From the NCBI GenBank assembly GCA_038373885.1, contig JAWZYV010012266.1, forward strand, positions 62,001 through 126,000: a stretch of 64,000 nt of DNA. The letters are read 5' to 3'. Within the stretch, counting starts at the first letter, position 1. Each line of letters starts with the position of its first letter. The notes under the pieces were generated by a model, which worked only from the letters and a program-made list of their open reading frames with translations, was not told the DNA's origin and searched no databases. The position numbers and the translations under genes are program-made. Of the stretch, positions 45,994 through 57,174 are shown one piece after another. The DNA is from Cheiracanthium punctorium. Its lineage: Eukaryota > Arthropoda > Arachnida > Araneae > Cheiracanthiidae.

Positions 45994-46363
45994 CAGGCTG
46001 TCCGAAAACCAGTTTCTCCTATGGGATTTTGCGTACGAGAAAATTTTCGCTTCTTCGCCGATTTGTCGCTTTTACCCAACGAAGCACTGTTGCCATCTCT
46101 GCCGGAGAAAATATGCCTAAAATCAAAGCTAAAAGTATAGCAGATAAGCTCGAAAAAGACAGATAAACTCATTGCACGAGTGCAACTCGTTTGGCGTTTA
46201 CGAATGCGGCCATTGTTATCCATTCCTGGATACTTTTAGCTTTGATTTTAGGCATATTTTCTCCGGCAGAGATGGCAACAGTGATTCGTTGGGTAAAAGC
46301 GACAAATCGGCGAAGAAGCGAAAATTTACTCGTACGGAAAAACGGAGCTTTTTGGACAGCCTG
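45994..46363. mobile_element. Long-hairpin MITE with TA duplication
   Basis: Termini CAGGCTGTCCGAAAA and TTTTTGGACAGCCTG, flanked by TA at 45992-45993 and 46364-46365. The arms of about 140 bp (GCTTCTTCGCCGATTTGTCGCTTTTACCC against its complement near 46290) pair across an 85-bp middle with its own GCACGAGTGC palindrome. The TA duplication suggests Tc1/mariner-type mobilisation. Confidence 0.85.
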
Positions 46364-46742
46364 TATATATCCCAGTGAGGCATGGGAAAAAGAAACCTTT
46401 TTAAAGTGATCACTTTTTAAAAAAATTATCCTTTTCTGCTCCCAGAGTTCATCGACTTTCCAGATTTTTTGTTCCAGGTTGCGGAAATTCCTTCACAATT
46501 TCTAGTTTTCAGATCGACTGGTCACTCTGAATAATTAAATGATTTAAAAATGATTTTTATAAAAACTAGAACCGAGAGGTTCCCTTTTAAAGTTATGATG
46601 GTTTATGAACCCTGCTCCCGGTTTTATGGCCGCCACCTTCACCTGGTCCGACATCTTCGGATTTCTTCCTACACGGACGTCTGAAGGAAAGTGTCTATCG
46701 AGTCCCAATTACCAAAAAAAGGGGGTTTAGTCCCTCTCCTTC
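46364..46742. other. Anonymous DNA
   Basis: Nothing recognised; composition rises in GC around 46610-46700. Confidence 0.4.
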
Positions 46743-46870
46743 ATGTTACGTGAACTTTTGTGGACACCAGGTTGGTGCAGCGTGAGAAGTGAGGCATTAC
46801 ACAGCGCGCATGTACGATTCGATAAGCACGGTGGGCATTTTGAACACCATTTTATGCAAGCATTGGCAAA
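46743..46870 (+). pseudogene. Possible transposase C-terminal tail
   Basis: Frame with VRFDKHGGHFEHHF near 46817-46858. A GGHFEH-type ending resembles the C-terminal tail of some Tc1/mariner-group transposases in arthropods. There is no DDE motif, no terminal repeats and only one short match, so this is weak. A T run follows at 46898-46916. Confidence 0.25.
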
Positions 46871-48803
46871 AACCTACGTTCGTGTTGCCAATAAAGATTT
46901 TTTTTTTTTTTTTTTTCGTACACCGGATAGGACGTTTCTCGTTTTCCCCTCGCATTTATATCCGAAAATATGGGTCTACTGGTACAGGGATATTATTCCG
47001 GCATATTTTATGTACTCCAATCGAGGAATCTGGTAGTGCAGAGTTTATGAGGACTTGTTGGGACACCATGTATCTCTCACCCCCCTCCCCCTAACATTCG
47101 ATTAAGGGTCCAGGATTATAGATTGGCCCGATCTTCGCAACTCTATTTCACAATAACGTGCTACACTGTAACTGCATAGCTATTTCTTAACCTTACGTTT
47201 TTTAAAAATGTTAATTTAATCCTGACTCGAGCCTTACTATGCTAATACACACAGAAGTTCACACAATATATGCAGTGAAAGTATACTTACCAGTACCAAT
47301 TATGTTAAACGTTTATGATAAAGGTTTATCGTTAATATCTATTTTAAATTTTAAGCTATAATTAACTTAAATTGAAAGGTCCGTAGCTAGGAAATTTTTT
47401 TCAGAAGTGGTTTAATGTTTCTATGACAGATTTTTTAACACATGTACTTCATGTTCATGTTAATTGCGGGGGGGGGGACAACATCAACAGTCATTCCTCC
47501 CTGGCAGATGACTGAAGGACTGGTCCCATTCCATATCATATTTATCGAAAGTGACCAGTCACGACGAAAGGAATGTATTTGAAGGTAAATACTTTTTAAT
47601 ATGGACTGGGGGGAAAAAAGGAGGTCTGTATCAGCTGTCTGCGATTTAAAAAATAAAAAGCCGCCCTTAAAATTTTGCCTCACTAGGCCGAGGCCTACTC
47701 TGGCCTATTTAGAAGTAAGGCCCTGTTCATCACTATTTATAAAAAAGATGCTCAAGTTTTTAAACTGTGAACCGAGGTGCAACCGCATCAAAATTTGCTT
47801 GAGAAATAAGTGTTACTGCCTGTCTGAACACCCATAATGTGGAAGAAAATACTTTTAGCTGTAAGAAGAAAAAAAACGTGTTCTTAAAATAAAATTTAAA
47901 AAAAATTAAATAAAAAACAGCAGTTTTAGCTTTCTGATCTCTTTCAGCTGATAACATGGAACTTATGGGGTCACGAGATAGTGACGACCAAGATGGCGAA
48001 GGAGCACTTGTCGCACACTTTGCCATCCGACTGCATTTTCAAGCGCAATCTTATGCAAAATCTGCGAGTCAGCCATATGACAGAAGAATAAATAGATATA
48101 TGTATAAGAGCGGACTCGTGTGAACGTAGTGATAAAATGACCCTTCAGTTGAAACCGTTTGGTTCAATGCTTTAATTTGAAAGAGTGGAAGAACAATCGG
48201 CCGTGTCGCATGGAGTGAATCTCGGGATCACGTGAAAATGGTAAAGTTTAAAACTCTTGACATAAGAGCAGTTGACATTCACGGTGGTTGGTCAAAATGG
48301 CAAACGTGAGCATGGAATATGATTGCGCACGAAGAATGTTCCAATCCCTGTTTGAATTAAAAGAATACAAAAGGATGTGATGTCTTGGAAGATAATGATT
48401 TTTAAACGGCCATAGTCGTTTGACGGGGCCATTGCTAAGATTTTTTTCTAAGGGGGCGGTTTTTACCAACTTATTTAAAAATTTTGCCGACTGCGTTTGT
48501 GTAATTTTATCAAATTATCAGGAATAGAAAATAAGTAACCCAGATATCACAGTTTTTATTTTAAAAATTTGCCCGTGAATTTGTAATTTTGGCAAACTTA
48601 TTAAGTTTTTGATTGAAAGAAAAGAGAGATTCAGAATTTTTCCAACTAGTTTTAAAATTCTTTGTGGTCTCTCGCAAACTGGAAATATAGTATCGCTTTC
48701 GCTTGAAAAGCACAGTGATATTCTTTTATAAGTTAGAACTCTGCGATGTCTATCAGTAATAAAGATTGAATTAGTTTCCAGTTTGATCAATTTTTCAACT
48801 ATA
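46871..48803. other. Anonymous DNA
   Basis: No gene or repeat end recognised. Homopolymers at 46898-46916 (T) and 47467-47476 (G). Confidence 0.45.
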
Positions 48804-49355
48804 GTTGTTCGGAAAGTAATTTCGTTATTTTAAGAACATGAGGAACCCTATGTCGAGCTTTGAGCTTAAAACTGTGCATTTCAAATGTTCACAGAGGGTC
48901 GTATTCAATACATTCTCAGCGTTCACACGAGTTGTTATTCTTCGGTTTGCTTCAATAAATGTCTTTATTGCGTCTTCACCAGCTCCAACTGGCCTACCAG
49001 AACGTGATGGGTCTTTGACGGACCGAAATTTTGCAAACCAGTTTTGGCACTGGCATTCTGTTAATACATCTTCTCCAAACACATTGGGTTATTTTTTTCT
49101 TTCTTGAACAGCATTTTTACCTTTTCGATTGTAAAAAAGTAAAAAAAATGCCGAAATGTTGATTTTCACTTCCCATATTTGAAACCAACCAAAAGCTATA
49201 CTGTGTAGAATCAATCGAACTACACCAAGCAAGCCTTGCTATATCAACTGTCAAAATATATAATGATGATTATGTGGCTTAAGTGAGAAGTTGGCTGCTA
49301 AAAAATATAACTAAGTTCTTTTTTGAGAAAAAATGAAATTACTTTCGGAAAAATT
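48804..49355 (-). mobile_element. Internally deleted mariner element
   Basis: Inverted ends GTTGTTCGGAAAGTAATTTC and GAAATTACTTTCGGAAAAA. A TA precedes the left end at 48802-48803; on the right the nearest TA is 49359-49360, so the exact right boundary is uncertain. It is about 550 bp where a full mariner is about 1.3 kb. It keeps the first third of the transposase (minus strand) and then jumps to the terminal region. Confidence 0.88.
48838..49176 (-). pseudogene. mariner transposase N-terminal fragment
   Basis: From ATG at 49174-49176 (minus) the frame begins MGSENQHFG, continues with the FYNRKGKNAVQERKK-like stretch in a shifted frame, then FGEDVLTECQCQNWFAKFRS, RSGRPVGAGEDAIKTFIEAN, RRITTR and HLKCTVLSSKLDIG. 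This is the paired helix-turn-helix DNA-binding half of mariner transposases (family pattern: GE-A---QCQ-WF-KFR--- ...GRP). The catalytic D,D34D half is deleted. Frameshifts sit at the A-rich stretches near 49085 and 49140. It cannot make an active enzyme. Confidence 0.9.
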
Positions 49356-49689
49356 CATTAGATTCCTAATTTTGCCAAGTGTAACAGAATGTGCAAATGT
49401 TAGTAGGGGAGTTTGAAGATATTTTTTAAAGGTAATTCAACTGCTAAATCTTCAAAATTGTCTTATCACGTCTATAAATAAAATAAAAAGGAAAATTCTT
49501 ATGATTTGAAAATAAACAAACTCTTTCATAATCATCAGCAAGGGTTTTTGCGGTTTGTTATCTGTTTGAATAAAGTTTAAATCTCTTCCTTAGACAAATT
49601 TACACACCACAAAACGTCACAATTTCACATACAGAAAATTTTGCTTACACAATGTAATAACTTCAATCTAAATTTAAAAAATATATATG
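49356..49689. other. Anonymous AT-rich DNA
   Basis: Nothing recognised. Confidence 0.4.
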
Positions 49690-49945
49690 TACAGTATATA
49701 TCCGCCAAGCGAATCCGGGGGAAACGAGATTTCGCGGACCGTGGCTGCTGGGCAGGAGCGGCATAATATCACCGTCTGAAACACAACACAACATTGGGGT
49801 GGTTTTCCATAGTCGGGCGAAGTTGGGCAGAGCAGGCGGCGCGATCGGAACTCTGGCTTTTAGCACCAAGATGGGCGTCTTGGAGATGACCTTTCGAAAT
49901 CCCGGGGGGCAGAGCAACCCCGGTATATTCGGGCTTTAAACGGCT
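49690..49945. other. GC-rich island of unknown nature
   Basis: About 250 bp rich in G, C and CpG (CCGGGGGAAACGAGATTTCG, then GGGCAGGAGCGGC, then GGCGGCGCGATCGG) in an AT-rich setting. Both strands have an open frame through it (minus 49663-49917) but neither shows a recognisable domain. Candidates are a CpG-rich promoter, a GC-rich repeat family or a gene relic. I see no transcript structure to decide. Confidence 0.4.
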
Positions 49946-51438
49946 GTTGACGCAGTAAAGAAGCTAGTATTGTGGATTACATTTTATTATACCATTTCTG
50001 ACATGTTTTCCAGGCAAGAGGGGGCCACGCAATAATATGTCTCTCCAGATGCGCCAGGATTTTTATTAACTCTGTTGAGCTCATGTCACGTGACCTCACA
50101 TCTTAATAAACACATTGACCTACACACACACACACACACACACACACAAATTTTAAAAAAATCACATAAAATATACTTTAAAAGGTAAAAATACTAACCA
50201 TTATTAAATGAACATCAACTTTCGCAATAACAATAAATCACTAATTATTCTATCTTCCCATTTTTCAATATTACGAGTTGGCCAACATATTAGAAAGAAA
50301 AGTATCAGATAAAATAAAATAATATCAGATCGCGTAAAATACAATAAATGTCATAAATTCTATACATCCTATTTTCAACTACTTCAAAACTTTTAACTCC
50401 CCGGAAAAAATACTCAAAATGCTGGTATTAAACGTTAAATTAATATAAACTTTGTGAAAAAACACACATAAAATGTTACTTATAAGAAGATACGATTGTT
50501 TAGACTGCAAACATTTTTTCAGTCTTTCTCAGTCGAAGCCCTTCCGTCTCACTAAACAGAGGAAACTTCTGTTTTGTGATTTATTTAATTTTGAAATCAT
50601 ACCTAAGTTAATATAGCTTACGTTTTTTCATTATCGGTTCAAAAATAATTACCAGAAAAATAAAAAATAAACTATTTTTTTTTTCTTAAAAAACTCTCAA
50701 GTTGTAACTTCTATGTTTTTCTACATCAGACACGGATGCCTTTGTTATTTGATTATGGGGGGACGGAGTTTATGCGCGTAATTAAAAAGAATATTCCAGC
50801 TGAAGGAATGTTAATACTAACAGCTTCGAGCTATCTTCAGTATTTTATTTTATCCTTACGATGCAGGGTATTTCTTTAATAGCTCAACGTCCTTCGCTGA
50901 TCCGACGTTTTACGACAGAAAATTAGCTTGTACGGAAAAAAAGGGAGGGAAATTCGGGGTACTTGCGAGGGCTTCGCTTCGCCTGCAAACCGGCACTAGC
51001 ATGATAACGCTTAGGAAAGGAATTAACTGCACCTTCTGAGGTGTAATAACCACCTAAACTCACGCGAATATAAGAAGTTTATAACCTCAGTTATGTCTTT
51101 TGAAGAGTCTTTTTCTTCTTTTTTTAAAGACGTATTGCGGCAACACTGATTTCGTAGCTGTGCTTCGCGGAAAATCCTTAGAGTAAATGCGGATGCAATT
51201 ATATTCTATGTGACTTTTTTTTTCTCTCCCTTTTATATTGTTGAATTTCCTATTATACTTTTCCCTGCAGGAATATTAATGAGGAAATTAATGTTATATT
51301 CATTTCGGGCATTTATACATAAAAAAATCTGGAGTGATTCCACTCGACTTTCCGAACACTTACGATTAACATCATTACCAAGCATTTAAATAAATTTTAA
51401 TCGATGAATAATTCAGCAAAAATTCTTAGTTTTTTTTT
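49946..51438. other. AT-rich DNA with (CA)n microsatellite
   Basis: A (CA)n microsatellite lies at 50122-50148. No gene or element end recognised in the rest. Confidence 0.5.
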
Positions 51439-52312
51439 CAATTTGAGCTCAATCGAATGTACCGTTTAAACGCTAGCGCACTTTCAAGAATCTCCCCCCA
51501 TAAGCCACAATGCAAAATAAATCTTTGTCGTAGCCCTGTAGAAAAACTATAAGTTCTATACACACCAAAGTCAATACCGGTCTCATGATGGTGGTTTAAA
51601 ACATATATACCCAATTTGAGCTCAATCGAATATACCGTTTAAACACTAGCGTACTTTCAAGAATTTCCACCCATAGGCCATAATGTAAAAGAAATCTTTG
51701 TCGTAGCCCTGTAGAAAAACTATAAGTCCTATACATACCAAAATCAATACCGGTCTTGCGACAGTGGTTTATGACATATACAGGGTGAATCGAAACTCTT
51801 GGGCAAAACGTTACGGGGTGATAGGGCACATAATAAGGAATCAGAATCACATAGCAATATGGGGGCGGTAACGTCGTCTTCGTGTAGCTGTGAATAATCA
51901 CTTCGGAAAAAAAGTGCTGAAACAACAGTGCGCTTTCCGACCATTGTTTTGCCAGAAATTAATGTATTTTTCTCCGAAAACAGAAGACTGAAATTGATAA
52001 TTTAAAAATTCTATTTTATTTCATGGATGAAATTTTTGGATACGAGCCTATTGTTTATGAAACTTGGTTAAGAAATTAGACGGACACTTCAATACTTTTC
52101 CCAAATTTGATTATTACCGGTTAAAACTCCGTTTTTTACCCCATATTGCTATGTGATTACGATTCCTTATTGTGTGCCCTATCACCCCTTAAAGTTTTGC
52201 CCAAGAGTTTAGATTCACCTTGTATACCCAATTTGAGCTCAATCGAGTGCCCCGTTTAGGAGCTATCGTGTTCACTCACATACATACAAACACACACACA
52301 CACACACACACG
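51439..52312 (+). repeat. 173-bp tandem repeat ending in (CA)n, probable LINE 3' region
   Basis: CAATTTGAGCTCAATCGA starts at 51439, 51612 and 52229. The first interval is 173 bp. The second is 617 bp, which becomes 173 after removing the 442-bp MITE at 51781-52222 and one TA. Units share TGTCGTAGCCCTGTAGAAAA. The last, partial unit ends in (CA)n at 52290-52312. Short 3' units followed by a microsatellite resemble RTE-type LINE tails; that class assignment is inference. Confidence 0.8.
51781..52222. mobile_element. MITE with 85-bp inverted ends, TA duplication
   Basis: A 442-bp element. The left arm CAGGGTGAATCGAAACTCTTGG through AGCAATATGGGG is complementary to the right arm CCCATATTGCTATGTGATTA through CCAAGAGTTTAGATTCACCTTG. 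Flanked by TA (51779-51780 and 52223-52224). It sits precisely inside one unit of the 173-bp tandem array, which gives the empty site internally. Tc1/mariner-type by its TA duplication. Confidence 0.9.
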
Positions 52313-52519
52313 CACATACATCTCATAAAAATAGCATAAATGAATTCAGAAGAGTTCAAAACGTGTAAATACACCAAAATCTTGCGGTCGAATTTTTTCA
52401 TGATTACAATACTTTCCTTACATGGTACATGTTCGAAAAGTAAAAAATGGTTACCGTGTTCCTAGTTTAGGAAACTTTTCTTACAATTTAATATTTCCCC
52501 GCGCAGATACGTAAGGCTG
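52313..52519. other. Anonymous AT-rich DNA
   Basis: Nothing recognised. Confidence 0.4.
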
Positions 52520-52930
52520 TTTTCTTAGGAAATCATCTAACTTTTGAATAGCTTTTTTAAAGAATTCACTTGAGACTCGAAAAAATTTAGAATGTCTCTT
52601 TATAAGTTGTACCGTGAACTGTTACGAACAACGAACCTATAGAAGTTATGAAACACTCCCCACTCCGGGAGTTCCACTACAAAACTCCCTAAACATATGG
52701 AATTTTGTCGTATTTCCCCAAACAGCTCTGTACATTTTGGAAGGCTACTTGTGTGCTTATGAATTTCTTTTTTTTTTAAGTTACATGAAACATATGGGTT
52801 GACTGTTAATATTAATTTATAGTGCAGCTAGTTTAGAATTATTATTTTTTTTCCGGGTATTTAACACATTAGTTTGTTTTTAAAGTTGTTCAAAAGTCCT
52901 GTGACGCACATCGCTTTTCAAAAAGAAAAC
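52520..52930 (+). repeat. Dispersed repeat R1, copy 2
   Basis: Second long copy of the repeat at 5616-6010, with CTTTTGAATAGCTTTTTTAA, CTCGAAAAAATTTAGAATGT, ACATTTTGGAAGGCTACTT and the end segment AAAGTCCTGTGACG...ATCGCTTTTCAAAAAG. Diverged, non-coding. A TTATTA simple repeat follows at 52979-53001. Confidence 0.65.
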
Positions 52931-53149
52931 TTTTAAGGACGCATTAAGCTAAATTACTTAATTTGGTTACCTGATGTAATTATTATTATTATTATTATTA
53001 ATCGTCGTTTGCTTTGCAAAGAATATACGAAAGATGCATTAGTTTGCATGTATTACTTTAACTGCAATAAAATGTGCAACATTTTAGGGATTGTTTTTAA
53101 CTAATTTCTAATTCTCTGTTTTATAAAAAGCTTAAAAATTACGCTTCGG

Positions 53150-53400
53150 CATGTGAAGGGCTGACAAGGAGCAAGGTACTCTTGTGGTAATCCCAGGTTC
53201 GATTCCAGCTGCCACCACGCACTCTTTCAGGACACAGACAAACGAACACAAGGAAGCTTCCCGCAACGACTATAGATGATGCCATTGTACCTCAACTCGA
53301 TCTCCCTCACGCAAATTGAGATCCTACGACATCGGAATGCAAAGCTCGTGATATGTGACATCCTCCTGCTCACTTTTACTATACTACAGGCTGATGTAGC
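53150..53400 (+). repeat. tRNA-related SINE-like repeat (family 3)
   Basis: Has a good B box GGTTCGATTCC at 53196-53206 with GGTACTCTTGTGGTAA before it, but no convincing A box or cloverleaf. The body (ACACAGACAAACGAACACAA, CTCAACTCGATCTCCC) differs from the other SINEs. Confidence 0.5.
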
Positions 53401-53738
53401 AAACAGGCGAAGCTAATCATTTTGGAGTTTGATGGTCCGGTCAAAGTGTACCTCTTGTTCTCTCAGAGATGGCCCGAGGGGTGTGCGGGCGAAGCGCAAG
53501 AGCGGGGCCTCTCCTCTATCATGTCTTATGAGATAGCAATAAAATGGCCCAGGAGCGGGGCCTTAGGCGATCGCCTACATTCGCACCCCCCTTGGGCCGG
53601 CCCTGGTTCTCTGGATAATGCCTCAGTCACCACAGTCTTTAGCTAGGTCCCGTCACACGCTTTTCGGGATCTGTGGTTCCGGCATCGAAAATTATTTAGT
53701 TCCAACTCTGTTCAGCTTATGAAGAAGCATACAAACAT
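53401..53738. other. Anonymous DNA, moderate GC
   Basis: A 74-codon plus frame (53422-53646) has no recognisable motif. No repeat end seen. Confidence 0.4.
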
Positions 53739-53740
53739 AC

Positions 53741-54650
53741 AGTGGAACCTCCGTAAGTAGGATATTCGCGGTTCTCTGGAATAGTGTCCGCTTACTGCGG
53801 TGTACAACTTATAGCGGAATATTTCTATATTATGGACACGTTTCGTTCCTCAAGAAAGTGTCCAACATAGGGAGGTTTGAGTATTTTAAGGGACTGTGCT
53901 TTATTTTTATTATTTTGTCCCGCGTCCCGGGGAACTTCGATATAGGGCTGCAAAAGTCCCCTATTTTGCACAAATGACAAATTTATCTAATACAATGATT
54001 TTAAGATTCACAGCATTCATTTGTTGAAAGAGTGTTTTCACATATGAACATGATATGGAATGACGCAAGAAATAGGTGTTCTGCCCATGGGCGCCGGACG
54101 AATATTTCCTAGGGGGGGGGCAAGACTACTCAAGAGGGGGCAAAGACTACTTCAATGTATGGTCACCATGTTGGAAAGAGCAAAAAAGCAAGGGAAAACA
54201 CTGCATACAAAAATCCAGGGGGGGGCATCGCCCACCCCCTAGCCCTATGCTGCCGGCGCCCATGGTTCTGCCCAGTTAACGAAAGCCGAACTGATTGTAG
54301 CAATCAACTTTACATATTTAAGCTGCAATGAGTATTTCGACAGCCTAAAGAAAAATCAAAACTTGCGAAAGACAGTGAAGTGAAGTATCAAATACGAGTT
54401 TTTGAAGAAATAAACTGTTTAAATGCAAAACGCAATTAGCAACTTAAAAAGTCCAAGAAACCAACGTCATTCTGAAGAAACTTAACTGAATGTTAATTCA
54501 TTATTTTTGAGACTCAGGTTCAGTAACTCCATTCCAATTTTCCAAGACGAAGAAGCTTTGGCTAATACCCTCCTTTATTTTTAGTGTTTTTATTTGGAAA
54601 CCCCGGGAGGTGTCCAAGTTATGGGGTGTCAAACTTGGGAGGTTTCACTG
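53741..54650. mobile_element. pogo/Tigger-type element hosting a G-rich MITE
   Basis: Termini CAGTGGAACCTCCGTAAGTAGGA and CTTGGGAGGTTTCACTG flanked by TA (53739-53740 and 54651-54652). The left subterminal part (TTTCTATATTATGGACACGTTTCG, GTGTCCAACATAGGGAGG) matches the short MITE at 17387-17547. The remaining 730 bp or so of interior is non-coding, apart from the family B MITE inserted at 54086-54264. Confidence 0.82.
54086..54264. mobile_element. G-rich hAT-type MITE, family B copy 2
   Basis: Termini CATGGGCGCCGGAC and TGCCGGCGCCCATG with an exact 8-bp duplication GTTCTGCC (54078-54085 and 54265-54272). The interior shares GGGGCAAAGACTACTTCAA, ATGTTGGAAAGAGCAAAAA and the CCCTATGCTG end with the other copies. 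Confidence 0.94.
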
Positions 54651-54652
54651 TA

Positions 54653-56310
54653 GTTGAAGCTGAATGAGTTTTAGAGTTAATATGTCAACCATGATTGGTC
54701 TCGATATGTGGTTGTAACTCTTCAACGACCCGAATACCTCTTAAAAGTCTAATACTTGGAAATGTTCACCATTGCTCACCCTGGAGAGCACTGCGACTTA
54801 CAAGTCGACCTTTCTCATAACTGACAATAGCTTATTTCTCGAATAAATAATCGAACTTATTTTAATAAGCAGATCTTTCAAAATTATTTCAACTTATATC
54901 TTGTGTGTGTCAAGATGTAAATCAAACAATTTTCTTGATGGAAAAATTTATTTTATTGTGCGAATAAAGAAACATAAGTGTCATTTTTCATTCAATCACA
55001 CTCACACTACGGTTGCCAGAAATAGAACAAGTTCTCCAACGCAGTCAAAAATATTAAAATTTCTGCCATCCACGTTTATCCCCCTATATATTTGTGCGGA
55101 TAAAGTACTGGAAGAGGGAGAGAGAGAGAGAAATGAAATCATAATTTAATACTCTTTGTGACAGCAATTAATCGCAGTGTTCTTTTCCCGGCAAGAGACA
55201 CAGATCAAGCGTCGCTGTCGTAAACAATGCGTTTATCGCAATCCCGCGACAGAGATTTAATGAAGTTTAATGCCGGCATAGTTGGCGTGGATAAGAGGGG
55301 GGAGGAAAAAGCGAAGAACAAACAAGAATGGAAAAAAAAAAAAAGAAAAAAGAAAGAAAGGCATCGCGACATGTTTCTGCTCCTTGGAACTTTCTAATCC
55401 GTATTATGAGAGCTGCTCTTCCAGCAGGTTCACACAGTCACCGCTTGCATTGTGACGTCACAAATCGAGTGCTGCGTGCGTGCCGCACATGCGAAATATG
55501 ACAAATCCCCAGCCAGATTGATTCCGAACGGTTGTTGTGATGTAACAACTCCTCCTGACCAATGGAAGACGTCGTGTTAATACTTGAAGAATACTTTTCA
55601 GATTTGGAATTTCGCAAGAAGGATTATTGTGTGCGACTTTGTGCTCGGGTTTTTTTTTTTTTTTTTTTTTTTTGGTCAATTTTACTCTTAGGTTTTTTTC
55701 TTCCTTCATTTGAATGAAAGTTGTCTCATCTCTCCTTGTCTTTGACCCCGTGGCACCTTACCTGTCCGTCTGGTGCTTTGATGGTTCAAATTGGCAGTTC
55801 CTCTGCGGACAAGACAATGCCCGTTTTGTTGCAAGTTTCGGTTTCAAAATCACGATCTCGAGGGTTCAATTATAGGAAGATATGATAAAGCAGTTTTATT
55901 TGTTTAATAGAGGGAAACAGACTATAATTGTAGATTGTTTATTAAACAATGGATTTATAAAAATAATATAATTTATTATAAATTTGTATATATCGGACTA
56001 ATTGCAGTTTACAAAACTGTACCAATCTCGCTTGTCAGCAAAAAAGGTCTTAGGATATAAAAACGCTCTTTCCGTCCAAAAAACCAAATTACGAAGTACT
56101 TTTCACAGCGCTTTATTTACTGTAGCAAAGGAAGAACGATTGAAAAATTTGCAAAACAGTTTTGTTTGGGGCTGCTTTTGAAATTAATTTGGCTAAATGT
56201 TTGGCTTGAAGCATTCAGGCTCTGATTAATGGGAGAGCAGCATTTCTTCTGGTAGGCATTAATTTTCCTTCCTGAATAAAACCTTTTCAAAACTATTCCC
56301 ATAGTAAAAA
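54653..56310. other. Anonymous DNA
   Basis: No gene recognised. 55370-55560 is less AT-rich and contains a CRE-like TGACGTCA at 55452-55459. A 24-nt T run is at 55650-55673. Purine-rich simple repeats occur at 55110-55130 and 55330-55358. Confidence 0.4.
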
Positions 56311-56412
56311 ATACGCACTTGAACCCCTTAAGAAGTCTTCCACCCAAGACATCCCCTCCCTAGGCAGAAGCCCCTCGTGTAGGCTTGGCATAAAACAAAA
56401 CACCGAAACACA
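56311..56412 (+). repeat. SINE (family 1) 3' tail only
   Basis: Retains TACGCACTTGAACCCCTTAA, CCAAGACATCCCCTCCC, GGCAGAAGCCCCTCGTG and an AAACACCGAAACACAC tail, matching 17990-18081. The tRNA-like head and B box are gone. Confidence 0.72.
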
Positions 56413-56543
56413 CATAATAAAGAACATTTCGATTATATTGTCACCAAAGTGGGTGATGTCCGGAACTCCACAGGAAGATCAATGTATTGAAGTAGACTTC
56501 GCGGGAATAAATTTCCCGTACCAGCTCTCCGTTGTGGTAGGAG

Positions 56544-56820
56544 GGGGTGGCGTGGTTTTGTGGCACATGGCTTAGCTTTTGTCGGGGGATCGCGACTGGT
56601 CATAAGAAGATCATACATTTTTTCGATTACAATATCCTACAAGTGGAAATTGACCATTAAAAACTAAGGTGTGTGTAAATATCGGAACTCCAGTGGCTAG
56701 GGGAGTTTTTTAATGGTCAATTTTCACTTGCAGGGCATTATAATGAAAAAATTTATGGTCTTTTAATGACCCGTCGGGATCCACCAGCAAAAGCTAACCC
56801 ATGAAACCACAAAACCATGG
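56544..56820. repeat. Foldback hairpin with 120-bp arms
   Basis: The left arm (GGCGTGGTTTTGTGGCACAT ... TGGAAATTGACCATTAAAAA, 56549-56664) and right arm (TTTTTTAATGGTCAATTTTC ... AACCCATGAAACCACAAAACCATGG, 56706-56818) pair across a loop of about 40 bp. The loop contains GGAACTCCAGTGGCTAGGGGAG. No target duplication could be assigned. Confidence 0.8.
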
Positions 56821-57008
56821 CCCCCACAAAATGGAGAGACGGGAAGGAAGAATATACATTGATTTACTATTGGAGTTTGCGAGATCGCCCGCACAGCTAA
56901 ACGAGCCTACACGGTGCATACGATCCGTGCAAGACTTAGGACCTTAACCAAGATTAAAGGCTAAGTAGGGCTTTGAATGAAGTTCGGGGGACAGACCAAA
57001 GATAAATA
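56821..57008. other. Anonymous DNA
   Basis: Nothing recognised. Confidence 0.35.
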
Positions 57009-57174
57009 TACCGTGTTTACTCGTGAAATAGTCGCACCCACGTTTTGAAGCAGAAAAAATAGCTTTAGGGTTATAATATTATGTAGTAGAGTATCTCCGC
57101 ATAATAGTCACACCTAGACTTTCACTTTGAAAAATTGGCAAAATAGTGCGACTATTACGTGATTAACACGGTGT
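57009..57174. mobile_element. Short pogo-like MITE (CCGTGTTTACTCG termini)
   Basis: Ends TACCGTGTTTACTCGTGAAA, ATAGTCGCAC and GTGCGACTATTACGTGATTA, ACACGGTG are complementary over about 28 bp. TA lies next to both ends. The middle repeats CATAATAGTCACACC. About 165 bp, non-coding. Confidence 0.78.

Noticed and set aside
55452..55459. TGACGTCA as a CREB/ATF promoter site
   Set aside because: An isolated 8-mer with no start site or gene nearby; expected by chance in 64 kb.
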